In this document: one piece after another, positions 1 to 8,013 of the stretch
Layout: each line of letters begins with the position of its first letter
Numbering within the stretch: position 1 is the stretch's first letter
DNA from: Novosphingobium ginsenosidimutans
GTDB lineage: Bacteria > Pseudomonadota > Alphaproteobacteria > Sphingomonadales > Sphingomonadaceae
Reading direction: 5' to 3'
Assembly (NCBI RefSeq): GCF_007954425.1
Contig: NZ_CP042345.1
Location: forward strand, 2,602,001 to 2,666,000
DNA length: 64,000 bases
Position numbers and translations under genes: made by a program
The notes under the pieces: generated by a model
Told to the model about the DNA's origin: nothing
What the model saw: the letters and a program-made list of their open reading frames with translations, nothing else
Databases searched by the model: none

Positions 1-101
1 GCCAGCTCGGTGCGAGTAGCCCGCCCCTGCAACGTGAAGGTTAGCGCAATGGTGCGCCGCGCCGAAGTTGGTGGGGGCAGGGCGGAGGGCGTGCTGCTCA
101 C
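1..101 (-). CDS. Start of a gene cut by the left edge, possibly DUF805 membrane protein
   Basis: Only the first 33 codons are visible. The frame opens at a GTG (99-101) ten bases after the amt stop codon, and AAGG lies between them, so the two genes are probably co-transcribed. The visible peptide is Ser/Pro-rich and ends in FTLQGRATRTEL, which recalls the F-x-GR-x-x-R-x-E opening of DUF805 small membrane proteins. That assignment is tentative because the transmembrane part lies outside the window. It is not a glnK/glnB gene, the usual partner of amt. Confidence 0.4.
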   Translation of the reverse strand, partial: MSSTPSALPPPTSARRTIALTFTLQGRATRTEL

Positions 102-111
102 AGCCTAGGCC

Positions 112-1419
112 TTAGTCAAGTTCCCAGGCACGCTCGCCATGGCTGGTAATGTCCAGCCCCTCGCGCTCGGTATCCTCGCTCACCCGCATCGGGAAGGCCA
201 GGCTGACCAGCACCGCGATAACCGCGCTGGCAATGGCTGAATAGAGCGCCACCACGCCGACGCCCACCGCCTGAGCGGCGAGCTGGTTGACCATGCTCAC
301 TCCCTCGGCATAGCCCGAACCGCCCAGCGACGGAGACATGAACACCGCCAGCAACAGCGACCCGGCCATGCCCCCAACGCCGTGGACGGCGAAGACATCG
401 AGCGAATCGTCGATCTTCAGCTTCTGCTTCACAAGCTGGATCATTGGATAGCAGACTCCAGCCGCGATGGCCCCGAACACCATTGCCGAGCCCGGCGAGA
501 TAAAGCCCGCAGCCGGCGTCACGGTGGCCAGGCCGGCCACGGCACCGGTAGCAAAGCCGACCGAGGTTGGCTTGCCGACCGTGTACCGTTCGATCAGCAG
601 CCAGACCAGCGAAGCGACGCTTGCGGCAATATGGGTGTTGAGGATCGCACTGGCGGCATCGTCGCTGGCGGCGAGAGCAGAGCCGCCGTTGAAGCCGAAC
701 CAGCCAACCCACAGCAGCGCTGCGCCCGCCATCGTCAACGAAGGGCTGTGCGGCAGCATCAGCGTTTTGGGGAAGCCCTGGCGGCGCCCCAGCAGCAGCG
801 CCGCGACCAGCGCCGAAACCCCGGCCGTTGTGTGGACCACAATCCCGCCAGCAAAATCCAGCGTGCCAATTGAGCTGGCCAGCCAGCCGTTGCCCCAGAC
901 CCAGTGCGCAACGGGCGCATAGACCACCAGGCTCCACAGCGCGCAGAAGCCGATCACCCAACCGAACCGGGCGCGATCAACCCAGGCACCGGCCATCAGC
1001 GCCGGCGTGATCGCGGCAAAGGTCAACTGGAACAGCGCGAAAGTGCGTTCGGAAATCGTCAGATCGCCGCGCATCAGCCCTTCGGTGCCGATCAGCATCC
1101 AGGCATTGCCTGCACCCAGCCAGCCATTGGTGACCTCGCCAAAGGCCAGGGTGTAGCCGGCCATGATCCACAAGGTCGAAGCGATCGCCGCAATTGCGCC
1201 CACCTGCACCAGAACCGAAAGAAAGTTCTTGGCGCGGACCAGGCCGCCATAAAACAGCGCCAGGCCCGGCATCGTCATCAGCAGGACCAGGGCGGAAGAG
1301 GTTAGGATCCAGGCGGTATCGCCGGTATCGACGGTCGCTTCGGTGACGGTCTGCGCAAGGGCGGGTGCGCTGCCTGCGAGAAATGCCCCGGCAGCTGCCA
1401 GGCTCAGTTGTTTGCGCAT
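112..1419 (-). CDS. amt: Ammonium transporter, Amt/MEP/Rh family
   Basis: Inner-membrane ammonium channel of 435 residues, the usual size for AmtB. An N-terminal signal-like segment ending near APALAQ is followed by about eleven membrane helices. The pore twin histidines are in place (one in GGIVVHTTAG, the other in DVFAVHGVGG), as is the family C-terminal tail EGLDITSHGERAW, the segment that contacts PII proteins. The gene precedes a partial minus-strand gene at the window edge and follows a possible sigma-54 promoter at 1489-1505, fitting nitrogen control. No PII gene (glnK) is visible next to it, which is unusual for amt operons but may only reflect the window edge. Confidence 0.95.
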   Translation of the reverse strand: MRKQLSLAAAGAFLAGSAPALAQTVTEATVDTGDTAWILTSSALVLLMTMPGLALFYGGLVRAKNFLSVLVQVGAIAAIASTLWIMAGYTLAFGEVTNGWLGAGNAWMLIGTEGLMRGDLTISERTFALFQLTFAAITPALMAGAWVDRARFGWVIGFCALWSLVVYAPVAHWVWGNGWLASSIGTLDFAGGIVVHTTAGVSALVAALLLGRRQGFPKTLMLPHSPSLTMAGAALLWVGWFGFNGGSALAASDDAASAILNTHIAASVASLVWLLIERYTVGKPTSVGFATGAVAGLATVTPAAGFISPGSAMVFGAIAAGVCYPMIQLVKQKLKIDDSLDVFAVHGVGGMAGSLLLAVFMSPSLGGSGYAEGVSMVNQLAAQAVGVGVVALYSAIASAVIAVLVSLAFPMRVSEDTEREGLDITSHGERAWELD

Positions 1420-1488
1420 CCCCGTTCTCCCCTGCCGCCTTTAGCGTGATTCAGCGGGACGGTTAGAGCAACAAACAGGGCCTCCGCA

Positions 1489-1505
1489 AGCAATTGCGCT
1501 ACCAA
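1489..1505 (-). promoter_or_regulatory. Candidate sigma-54 promoter for amt
   Basis: Read on the minus strand the site is TTGGTAGCGCAATTGCT. It has the invariant GG and GC pairs separated by exactly ten bases, a TTGC -12 box with a following T, and TTGG at -24, against the consensus YTGGCACGrNNNTTGCW. It lies about 70 bases upstream of the amt start codon, giving a leader near 60 bases. amt genes are classic NtrC/sigma-54 targets. No clear NtrC dimer site was found upstream. Confidence 0.5.
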
Positions 1506-1526
1506 TTTGTTGCGCAGTGGCTGTGG

Positions 1527-2552
1527 TTATGCCCAGCCTTGCAGCACCTGGTCAGGCGGACGGTGCCCGTCGGCCCAGAAGCGGATGTTGGCGATCACCT
1601 TCTCGCCAGCGAGCGACCGCCCCTCGACCGTGGCGCTACCCAGGTGCGGCAAGGTGATGACATTGGGCAGGGCGATCAGCCGCGGGTCAACCGCCGGTTC
1701 ACGCGCATAGACATCCAGACCCGCGCCACCCAGCTTGCCAGCCTGCAACGCCGCGATCAGGGCATCCTCGTCGATCAAGTCGCCGCGCGCCGTGTTGATC
1801 ACAAACGCATCCGGCTTGAGCAGTCCGATCCGCCGGGCATCGAGCAGGTGATGCGTCTCGGCGCTTGCCGGGCAATGCAAGGTGATGATGTCCGCCTCGG
1901 CCAGCAGCTTGTCGAGATCGGCTTCATAGCGCGCGCCCAGCATGTTCTCGATCGCGCCGGGCAGTGGGCGGCGGTTGTGGTAGGTCACCTCCATGCCAAA
2001 AGCGCGGGCACGGTGCGCCACGGCCTGTCCGATCCGGCCCATGCCGACAATCGCCAAACGTTTGCCACCAACCGAGCGGCCGAGGAGCTGGGTTGGGGCC
2101 CAGCCAGTCCAGGCACCATCGCGGACCAGGCGGCTGCCTTCGCCCAGCCGGCGCGGTACCGACAGAATCAGCATCATGGTGAGGTCGGCGGTATCGTCGG
2201 TGAAGACGCCAGGCGTGTTGGTGACAATGACCTTCCTGGCCCGTGCAGATGCCAGGTCGATATGCTCGATCCCGGCCCCGAAGTTGGCAATCAGGCCAAT
2301 CCGATCGCCCGCCTCCTCAAGCATGGTTGCATCGATCCGATCGGTCACGGTCGGCACCAGCACATCGGCGTCGCGCATGGCTGCGACCAGCTGGTCGCGG
2401 CTGAGCGGAGCGTCAAAGGTGTTGGGCACCACATCGAACAGCTCGGCCATGCGGGCTTCGACAGCTGGCACCAGATGGCGGGTTACGTAGACCCGGGGTT
2501 TCCCGGCGACGCGGCGAGCGAGAGGCGTGTCGGAGACAATCGGCATGGCCAT
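1527..2552 (-). CDS. D-isomer-specific 2-hydroxyacid dehydrogenase (glyoxylate/hydroxypyruvate reductase-like)
   Basis: A 341-residue NAD(P)-dependent dehydrogenase expected to reduce a 2-oxoacid such as glyoxylate or hydroxypyruvate in the cytosol. The Rossmann motif AIVGMGRIGQAVA lies near residue 165, followed by the signature arginine in NTARGDLIDEDAL and the catalytic histidine in LPHLGSAT. The spacing matches the family, which is typically 310-340 residues. The N-terminal stretch MAMPIVSDTPLARR may contain a second, later start. It is transcribed in the same direction as amt with about 107 bases between them, and that gap holds the candidate amt promoter, so the two are probably separate units. 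The exact substrate cannot be read from the sequence. Confidence 0.88.
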   Translation of the reverse strand: MAMPIVSDTPLARRVAGKPRVYVTRHLVPAVEARMAELFDVVPNTFDAPLSRDQLVAAMRDADVLVPTVTDRIDATMLEEAGDRIGLIANFGAGIEHIDLASARARKVIVTNTPGVFTDDTADLTMMLILSVPRRLGEGSRLVRDGAWTGWAPTQLLGRSVGGKRLAIVGMGRIGQAVAHRARAFGMEVTYHNRRPLPGAIENMLGARYEADLDKLLAEADIITLHCPASAETHHLLDARRIGLLKPDAFVINTARGDLIDEDALIAALQAGKLGGAGLDVYAREPAVDPRLIALPNVITLPHLGSATVEGRSLAGEKVIANIRFWADGHRPPDQVLQGWA

Positions 2553-2623
2553 GCGCTAAGCCGGGGCGGGGGTAGGGGTCAAGCGGCTTGAACCTTGCGG
2601 CTCCTCATCGCTATCAGCGAATC

Positions 2624-3094
2624 ATGTTTACCCGAGTCCATCTGCTGACCGCGCTGACCTTGTTGAGCCTTGCTGCGCCGGCCGCTGCGCAGGAGACCAA
2701 AGTGCCCTATTGGGCATCGATCCGCTCCGAAGAGGTCAACATGCGGGTTGGCCCGGCCGAGGAATACCAGATCGCCTGGGTCTATCGCCGCCCGCAGCTG
2801 CCTTTGAAGGTGCTAAGAATGAAGGATGGCTGGCGCCTGGTCCAGGATCCTGACGGAGCCAAAGGCTGGATGAACCAGCGTTTCCTGACGCGGCAACGGA
2901 CAGGCTATGTCGTGGGTAAGGAACCTGCCGACATGCGCCAGGCGGGCGAAGCTGGTGCGAAGCTGTTGTGGCGCATCGCCCCCGGCAATGTCGGTCTGCT
3001 CGGCGATTGCGATGCAGGCTGGTGTCAGTTCGAGCTTGGCAAGCGCAAGGGCTACGTTGAGCAGGCCCGGCTCTGGGGTGCAGGGGAGCCCTGA
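2624..3094 (+). CDS. Secreted SH3-like domain protein
   Basis: A 156-residue exported protein. The chosen ATG at 2624 opens a signal peptide (MFTRVHLLTALTLLSLA, cleavage near AAAQ); an upstream in-frame start at 2588 would put an unlikely charged extension before it. The mature part has two bacterial SH3-like repeats: the first contains EEVNMRVGPAEEYQIAW and the typical GWMNQRFL ending, and the second ends CQFELGKRKGYV. Proteins of this kind sit in the periplasm or cell envelope and are thought to bind peptidoglycan or partner proteins. It is divergent from the hydroxyacid dehydrogenase. Confidence 0.82.
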   Translation: MFTRVHLLTALTLLSLAAPAAAQETKVPYWASIRSEEVNMRVGPAEEYQIAWVYRRPQLPLKVLRMKDGWRLVQDPDGAKGWMNQRFLTRQRTGYVVGKEPADMRQAGEAGAKLLWRIAPGNVGLLGDCDAGWCQFELGKRKGYVEQARLWGAGEP

Positions 3095-3101
3095 ATCGGA
3101 A

Positions 3102-3125
3102 CGGGCAGCCCTTGCGGACTGCCCG
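3102..3125. terminator. Hairpin between convergent genes
   Basis: CGGGCAG and CTGCCCG form a seven-base-pair stem around a ten-base loop, eight bases after the stop of the SH3-like gene and 26 bases beyond the end of the convergent lipoprotein gene. There is no clear T-run on either side, so it is terminator-like rather than a textbook intrinsic terminator. Confidence 0.45.
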
Positions 3126-3150
3126 ATCGATTACGGACTGCGGTTCAAAA

Positions 3151-3546
3151 TCAGGTCGAAACGCGAGTTACCGTGACAACCTGTCCATCATCGCTGGTGG
3201 CGGTCCACGTACCATCAGCGGCGGGCGGGTCATTCTTCCAGCACAGAGTTGCGTCTTTGTCCCCTTCGGGATCGTAGCAGCCCTTGCCATCCTTTTCGGA
3301 AGCAGTGCCCTTCTGTGTGGTCCCATCGGGCCAGGTCACCGAATAAGTATTGTCGGCCGCGATCGAAAGCGTGCCCTGCTTCTTGTCCTTGTCGACAAAA
3401 GTATATTCGCCGGCCTGAATGATCGCAGCAGCGGCCGGAGCGGCTTCTGCAGCGGCAGCGGTTGTTGCCGGGGCTGCAGCTTCTTCAGCTGGTTTGGAGC
3501 AAGCGCCCAATGCGGCGACGGCGGCAATCGCAAGAATTATACGCAT
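3151..3546 (-). CDS. Small lipoprotein
   Basis: A 131-residue predicted lipoprotein. The lipobox LGAC is at residues 13-16 after a short hydrophobic signal, so Cys16 should be lipid-modified. A low-complexity Ala/Glu/Pro/Thr linker (to about residue 42) leads to a compact domain of roughly 85 residues containing two cysteines, in GKGCYDPEGD and ATLCWKND, which probably form a disulfide in the periplasm. Such small envelope lipoproteins are common in sphingomonads. No enzyme motif was seen and the function is unknown. Confidence 0.75.
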   Translation of the reverse strand: MRIILAIAAVAALGACSKPAEEAAAPATTAAAAEAAPAAAAIIQAGEYTFVDKDKKQGTLSIAADNTYSVTWPDGTTQKGTASEKDGKGCYDPEGDKDATLCWKNDPPAADGTWTATSDDGQVVTVTRVST

Positions 3547-3738
3547 GTTAATTCCCCCTCGGTTTCAATTAGTGGAGGCTAACACGATACGGTCGACTGA
3601 CCTATTGGTATAAAACACCGCAATTACAGCGCGGACGAGGTCTGTGAGCAGTTTTCGCAACCCTTCAGGCGACCACCCTGTGAGTCGAGTCGTTTGCTGA
3701 CAAAGTTGCATGGCTGGTGGCATCCGGCAACCACGGTT

Positions 3739-3766
3739 GCGGCACCGCCCTGGTTGGCGGTGCCGC
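3739..3766. terminator. GC-rich hairpin after the 82-residue gene
   Basis: GCGGCACCGCC and GGCGGTGCCGC form an eleven-base-pair perfect stem around a six-base loop, eight bases beyond the stop codon of the minus-strand gene at 3775. On the minus strand the T-run comes before the stem, not after it, so it may act as a 3' stabilising stem or a factor-dependent end rather than a classic terminator. Confidence 0.5.
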
Positions 3767-3774
3767 AAAACCGA

Positions 3775-4023
3775 TCAGTGGCGATGCTGGCGGATGGCTT
3801 CGCGGCTATCCTCGCGCAGTTCCTGCTTGGCCCCGCGCAGCTCGCGCTTCTCGGCCTTGATGCGGGCCGGATTGCCGGAGTGCAGCGCCCGCTTCACATC
3901 GTGGCGCTCCTGGTGAACGTCGCGGAGGTCGTGGCGCAGTTCGTGACGGGTTACCTTGGCTTCGGCGGCGACCGGGGCGGCAAGGCCCAGGGTAACGGCA
4001 GCGGCGATCAGCAAAGTCTTCAT
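3775..4023 (-). CDS. Small exported, highly charged His/Arg-rich protein
   Basis: An 82-residue protein with a clear signal peptide (MKTLLIAAAVTLGLAAPVAA). The mature part of about 60 residues is almost entirely charged and probably one long helix, with heptad-like runs such as RHELRHDLRDVHQERHD and KAEKRELRGAKQELRED. It ends HRH and carries about seven histidines. Similar short proteins annotated as hypothetical occur in sphingomonads. No function is known. Metal binding or an envelope-stress role resembling Spy/CpxP is only a guess from composition. A hairpin at 4045-4070 lies 22 bases before its start codon. Confidence 0.72.
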   Translation of the reverse strand: MKTLLIAAAVTLGLAAPVAAEAKVTRHELRHDLRDVHQERHDVKRALHSGNPARIKAEKRELRGAKQELREDSREAIRQHRH

Positions 4024-4044
4024 GAGCGTTCTCCCATGCTGGAC

Positions 4045-4070
4045 AAGTCCCGGAGCGATTTCCGGGACTT
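4045..4070. repeat. Nine-base-pair hairpin between thiolase gene and 82-residue gene
   Basis: AAGTCCCGG and CCGGGACTT pair perfectly around an eight-base loop. On the minus strand it lies downstream of the thiolase gene and about 22 bases before the ribosome site (GGGAGAA) and start codon of the small charged protein. It could end thiolase transcription or form a 5' leader structure of the small gene; the sequence does not decide between them. Confidence 0.5.
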
Positions 4071-4163
4071 GCGCAAGCTAGGCGTGCAAACCTGACAGAC
4101 GCCGGAACGGCGCAGTCAGATTTCGCTCATAAGTGTAAGGCTTTGTCGCAGCCTGTCGCAGGA

Positions 4164-5360
4164 TCAGGCCAGTTCGATCGCCACGGCGGTCGCTTCCCCG
4201 CCGCCGATGCACAGGCTGGCTACGCCCTTGGTCTTGCCGTGGCGCTTGAGCGCGGCGATCAGCGTGGTGACGATGCGCGCGCCCGAAGCGCCGATCGGAT
4301 GGCCGAGCGCGGTGGCGCCGCCGTGGACGTTGATCTTCTCGTGCGGGATGCCAAGGTCATGCATCGCGAACATGGCGACGCAGGCGAAGGCTTCGTTCAC
4401 TTCGAACAGATCGACATCGGCGAGCGACCAGCCGGCGCGCTCAAGCACCTTGTTGATCGCGCCGACGGGGGCCGTGGTGAAGTCCTTGGGCTCTTGCGCA
4501 TGGGCGGCAATGGCCACCACCTTGGCGACCGGCTTCACGCCCTTGGCAGCGGCAACGCTTTCGCGCGTCAGGACAAGCGCGGCCGCGCCATCGGAGATCG
4601 AACTTGAGGTGGCGGCGGTGATCGTGCCGTCCTTGGCGAAGGCGGGCTTCAGGGTCGGGATCTTGTCCGGGCGGCCCTTGCCGGGCTGCTCGTCGGTATC
4701 GACCACGGTTTCGCCAGCGCGGCTGACGACCGTGACCGGGGCGATTTCATCGGCGAAGGCCCCGTCAGCAATCGCAGCCTGGGCGCGGCGCAGCGATTCG
4801 ATCGAATAGGCGTCCTGCGCCTCGCGGGTCAGTTGATAGGCGTTGGCGGTATCCTGCGCGAATGTGCCCATCGCGCGGCCGGGCTCGTAGGCATCCTCCA
4901 GCCCATCCAGGAACATGTGGTCATAGGCCGTGTCATGGCCGATCCGCGCGCCTGAGCGGTGCTTCTTGAGGATGTAAGGGGCGTTGGTCATCGATTCCAT
5001 GCCGCCCGCCACGACCAGATCAATGGTGCCAGCGGCCAGCGCCTCGGCGCCCATGATCAGGGTCTGCATGCCCGATCCGCAGACCTTGTTGACCGTGGTC
5101 GCCTGGACCGATTTGGGCAGGCCGGCCTTGATCGTTGCCTGGCGGGCCGGGGCCTGGCCCAGACCGGCCGGCAGCACGCAGCCCATATAGACGCGTTCGA
5201 TCTCTCCGCCATTTACCCCGGCGCGCTCAACCGCGGCCTTGATCGCCGTCGCGCCAAGGTCAGTCGCCGAGACATCGGCGAGAGCGCCCTGCATCCCTCC
5301 CATCGGAGTACGGGCATAGGACAGAATGACGATCGGATCGGCGGGGGAGATCTGCGGCAT
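4164..5360 (-). CDS. Acetyl-CoA C-acyltransferase (thiolase)
   Basis: A 398-residue thiolase that condenses two acetyl-CoA or cleaves 3-oxoacyl-CoA in the cytosol. The acylated cysteine is in NKVCGSGMQTL near residue 93, the histidine is in GGATALGHPIGASGAR, and the second catalytic cysteine is in CIGGGEATA, so the active site is complete. Length and motifs fit the acetyl-CoA acetyltransferase branch (AtoB/PhaA), but biosynthetic and degradative thiolases cannot be separated here. It is divergent from the aldehyde dehydrogenase gene across about 150 bases, which must hold both promoters. Confidence 0.92.
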   Translation of the reverse strand: MPQISPADPIVILSYARTPMGGMQGALADVSATDLGATAIKAAVERAGVNGGEIERVYMGCVLPAGLGQAPARQATIKAGLPKSVQATTVNKVCGSGMQTLIMGAEALAAGTIDLVVAGGMESMTNAPYILKKHRSGARIGHDTAYDHMFLDGLEDAYEPGRAMGTFAQDTANAYQLTREAQDAYSIESLRRAQAAIADGAFADEIAPVTVVSRAGETVVDTDEQPGKGRPDKIPTLKPAFAKDGTITAATSSSISDGAAALVLTRESVAAAKGVKPVAKVVAIAAHAQEPKDFTTAPVGAINKVLERAGWSLADVDLFEVNEAFACVAMFAMHDLGIPHEKINVHGGATALGHPIGASGARIVTTLIAALKRHGKTKGVASLCIGGGEATAVAIELA

Positions 5361-5507
5361 GGCATGGGCCTTTCGCTGGAAGGGAAAGGTGCTCCTTAAT
5401 GCTGCACTGCATCATTGGCAATTGCGGCAAGGATCGAAAAGCCGCCGCGCTTGCCAAGCGGCCATTCTTGCTGGAAAAGCGTGGCAAACAGAAACTGGAG
5501 AGAGCCA

Positions 5508-6935
5508 ATGTCCGCCAACACCGCCGCCATGATGGCCACGCTGCAGCGCCAGCGCGATGCTTTTACCGCTGCTCGTCCCGAGCCGATGTCGGTCCGCAAG
5601 GATCGGCTGAAGCGGGTCATCGCGATGATGAAGGAGACGGGCGAGGAATTCGCCCGCGCGATCAGCCGCGATTTCGGCCACCGCAGCCACGAACAGAGCC
5701 TGATGACCGACATCATGCCCTCGGTCACGGCGGCCAAGTATTGCCTCAAGCACATGGATGCCTGGGCCAAGACAGAAAGGCGCAAGCCCAACTTCCCGCT
5801 CGGCCTGTTCGGTGCAAAGGCAGAGCTGCGCTATGAGCCCAAGGGCGTGGTCGGTGTGGTCAGCCCCTGGAACTTCCCGGTCGGCCTGACGATCGGCCCG
5901 GTCGCTCAGGCCTTTGCTGCGGGCAACCGGGTAATGATCAAGCCGAGCGAGTTCACCGAAGACACCTCTGAGATGATGAAAGAGGTCTTCGCTCGCTACT
6001 TCGCCGAAGAGGAATTGGCGGTTTTTACCGGCGGTCCGGATGTGGGCCAGGCGTTTTGCGGCCTGCCGTTCGATCACCTGCTGTTCACCGGGGCGACTGC
6101 GGTTGGCAAGCATGTGCTGCGCGCTGCGGCGGACAACCTGGTGCCGGTGACGCTGGAACTGGGCGGCAAATCGCCGACCATCCTTGGCCGCAGCGCCAAT
6201 ATCGAGCGTGCAGGTGAGCGGATTGCCATGGGCAAGATGCTCAACGCCGGCCAGATCTGCCTCGCGCCCGACTACATGATCGTGCCGCAGGAGCTTGAGG
6301 AGCGGGCCATCGGTGCAGTCAGCAACGCGGTCAGTGCGATGTACCCGACGCTGCTCAATAACGAAGACTATACCTCAGTCGTCAACGCCCGGCACCGCGA
6401 CCGGATCCAGGGGCTGATAGACGATGCCAAGGCCAAGGGGGCAGAAGCGATCGAGATCAACCCGGGCAACGAGGACTTCTCAGCCTCGAACGGTCACAAG
6501 ATGCCGTTGACCATTCTGCGCAATGTCGATGATGACATGAAGGTGATGCAGGACGAGATTTTCGGCCCGGTCCTACCGATCAAGACCTACAAGGCGATTG
6601 ATGAGGCGATCGACTATATCAACGCCCACGATCGGCCGCTGGGACTCTATTACTTCGGTGAAGATGCCAGGGAGCGCGAACGGGTACTGACCCGGACCAT
6701 CTCGGGCGGGGTGACGGTCAATGACGTGGTCATGCACGTCTCGATCGATGACCTGCCGTTCGGGGGCGTCGGGCCTTCGGGTATGGGCTCTTACCATGGG
6801 CCGGAAGGTTTCAAGACCTTCAGCCACGCCCGCTCGGTCTATACCCAGCCCAAGTTCGATCTGGCCAAGCTGGCGGGGCTCAAGCCGCCCTATGGCGATA
6901 CCACGCGCAAGACGCTGGCCCGCGAACTGGGTTGA
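5508..6935 (+). CDS. Coniferyl-aldehyde-type dehydrogenase
   Basis: A 475-residue NAD(P)-dependent aldehyde dehydrogenase. The start at 5508 follows GGAGAGAG; upstream in-frame codons look non-coding. The sequence carries the family signatures SPWNFPVGLTIGP, the glutamate in TLELGGKSPTI and the catalytic cysteine in NAGQICLAPDYM. This last motif and the EEELAVFTGG region are typical of the CalB/coniferyl aldehyde dehydrogenase subgroup, which oxidises aromatic or medium-chain aldehydes to acids. True substrates are unknown; many members act on aliphatic aldehydes. The gene stands alone and is followed ten bases later by a strong terminator. Confidence 0.88.
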   Translation: MSANTAAMMATLQRQRDAFTAARPEPMSVRKDRLKRVIAMMKETGEEFARAISRDFGHRSHEQSLMTDIMPSVTAAKYCLKHMDAWAKTERRKPNFPLGLFGAKAELRYEPKGVVGVVSPWNFPVGLTIGPVAQAFAAGNRVMIKPSEFTEDTSEMMKEVFARYFAEEELAVFTGGPDVGQAFCGLPFDHLLFTGATAVGKHVLRAAADNLVPVTLELGGKSPTILGRSANIERAGERIAMGKMLNAGQICLAPDYMIVPQELEERAIGAVSNAVSAMYPTLLNNEDYTSVVNARHRDRIQGLIDDAKAKGAEAIEINPGNEDFSASNGHKMPLTILRNVDDDMKVMQDEIFGPVLPIKTYKAIDEAIDYINAHDRPLGLYYFGEDARERERVLTRTISGGVTVNDVVMHVSIDDLPFGGVGPSGMGSYHGPEGFKTFSHARSVYTQPKFDLAKLAGLKPPYGDTTRKTLARELG

Positions 6936-6944
6936 ACCGATCAA

Positions 6945-6985
6945 GCGCCGCCGTCAGCGCCGAAATGGCGCGGCGGCGGCATTTT
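6945..6985 (+). terminator. Intrinsic terminator after the aldehyde dehydrogenase gene
   Basis: A GC-rich hairpin (left arm GCGCCGCCGTCAGCGCC, right arm GGCGCGGCGGCGGC, with a small internal bulge) is followed at once by ATTTT. It starts ten bases after the stop codon. A second short stem, TGGGGG-CTT-CCCCCA at 6995-7009, follows just before the candidate nuo promoter. Confidence 0.6.
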
Positions 6986-7010
6986 CCGGCAAATTGGGGG
7001 CTTCCCCCAC

Positions 7011-7039
7011 TTGCGCGGGGCGGATGGCGGGACTAGGGC
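7011..7039 (+). promoter_or_regulatory. Candidate promoter of the nuo operon
   Basis: TTGCGC and TAGGGC are separated by exactly 17 bases and lie about 34 bases before the nuoA start codon. The same CTAGGGC -10-like word, again 17 bases after a TTG-box, precedes acpP at 42203-42231. The match to the general consensus is weak at -10, so this rests on position and on the repetition between two housekeeping operons. Confidence 0.38.
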
Positions 7040-7072
7040 GCGGGCATTCATCCGTAACGCTGAGTCAGTCCC

Positions 7073-7447
7073 TTGGTAGACCTCTCGCAATACCTGCCGA
7101 TCCTGATCTTTCTCGGGATCGCTCTGGCCCTCTCGGCCGCATTCGTATTCCTGCCGATGGGGGTGGCCCGCCTGACCGGTGCGCACAACCCGAACGCGGA
7201 AAAGCTCAGCGAATATGAGTGCGGCTTCCCGGCGTTCGAGGATCCGCGCAGCCAGTTCGACGTGCGCTTCTACCTCATCGCAATCCTGTTCATCATCTTC
7301 GACCTCGAAGCGGCCTTCCTGTTCCCGTGGGCGGTCAGCCTTGATCTGACTGGCTGGCCGGGCTGGATCACGATGATGGTCTTCCTGGGCGAACTGGCGA
7401 TCGGCCTGGCCTATGCCTGGAAAATGGGGGCTTTGGATTGGGAATGA
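7073..7447 (+). CDS. nuoA: NADH-quinone oxidoreductase subunit A
   Basis: A 124-residue membrane subunit of complex I, with three helices. It contains the conserved segment [20 protein letters not shown], whose cysteine-bearing loop lies near the quinone pocket, followed by [13 protein letters not shown]. The gene starts with TTG at 7073, the only start that gives the normal N terminus. It opens the operon, and its last codons overlap nuoB by four bases (ATGA). Confidence 0.96.
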   Translation: MVDLSQYLPILIFLGIALALSAAFVFLPMGVARLTGAHNPNAEKLSEYECGFPAFEDPRSQFDVRFYLIAILFIIFDLEAAFLFPWAVSLDLTGWPGWITMMVFLGELAIGLAYAWKMGALDWE

Positions 7448-8013
7448 GCACGCTCGTGAATGCCCAGGGTCTGCCGCTTGGTGCGGCTGAGGCAGGTTCG
7501 ACGGCGGTGACGCCGCCGGACCAGGCCTTTTTCAACGATCTCAACGCCGAGGTGAATGACAAGGGCTTCCTCGTCACCAGCACCGAGGACCTGTTCCAGT
7601 GGGCCCGCACCGGCTCGCTGTGGTGGATGACTTTTGGCCTCGCCTGCTGCGCGGTCGAGATGATCCACGTCAACATGCCGCGCTATGATATGGAGCGCTT
7701 CGGCGTCGCTCCGCGCGCCAGCCCGCGCCAGTCGGACGTGATGATCGTGGCCGGCACGCTGTGCAACAAGATGGCCCCGGCGCTGCGCAAGGTCTATGAC
7801 CAGATGTCGGACCCGAAGTACGTCATCTCGATGGGTTCGTGCGCAAATGGCGGCGGCTATTACCACTATTCCTATTCGGTCGTGCGCGGCTGTGACCGGA
7901 TCGTTCCGGTCGACATCTACATCCCCGGCTGCCCGCCGACCGCCGAAGCGTTGCTTTATGGCGTGATGCAGCTCCAGCGTAAGATCCGCCGGGTGGGGAC
8001 GATCGAACGATGA
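7444..8013 (+). CDS. nuoB: NADH-quinone oxidoreductase subunit B
   Basis: The 189-residue peripheral-arm subunit that binds the terminal 4Fe-4S cluster N2, which passes electrons to quinone. The ligand cysteines are visible in [11 protein letters not shown], in the segment around VRGCDRIVP and in [15 protein letters not shown], so the cluster site is complete. The ATG at 7444 overlaps the nuoA stop, and the gene ends in an ATGA overlap with nuoC; translation of nuoA, B and C is therefore probably coupled. Confidence 0.97.
   Translation: MSTLVNAQGLPLGAAEAGSTAVTPPDQAFFNDLNAEVNDKGFLVTSTEDLFQWARTGSLWWMTFGLACCAVEMIHVNMPRYDMERFGVAPRASPRQSDVMIVAGTLCNKMAPALRKVYDQMSDPKYVISMGSCANGGGYYHYSYSVVRGCDRIVPVDIYIPGCPPTAEALLYGVMQLQRKIRRVGTIER

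Noticed and set aside
1494..2591. Long plus-strand open frame opposite the hydroxyacid dehydrogenase
   Set aside because: It mirrors an obvious gene with all family motifs; its protein is Arg/Gly/Gln-rich without any domain, as expected for an antisense shadow in high-GC DNA.
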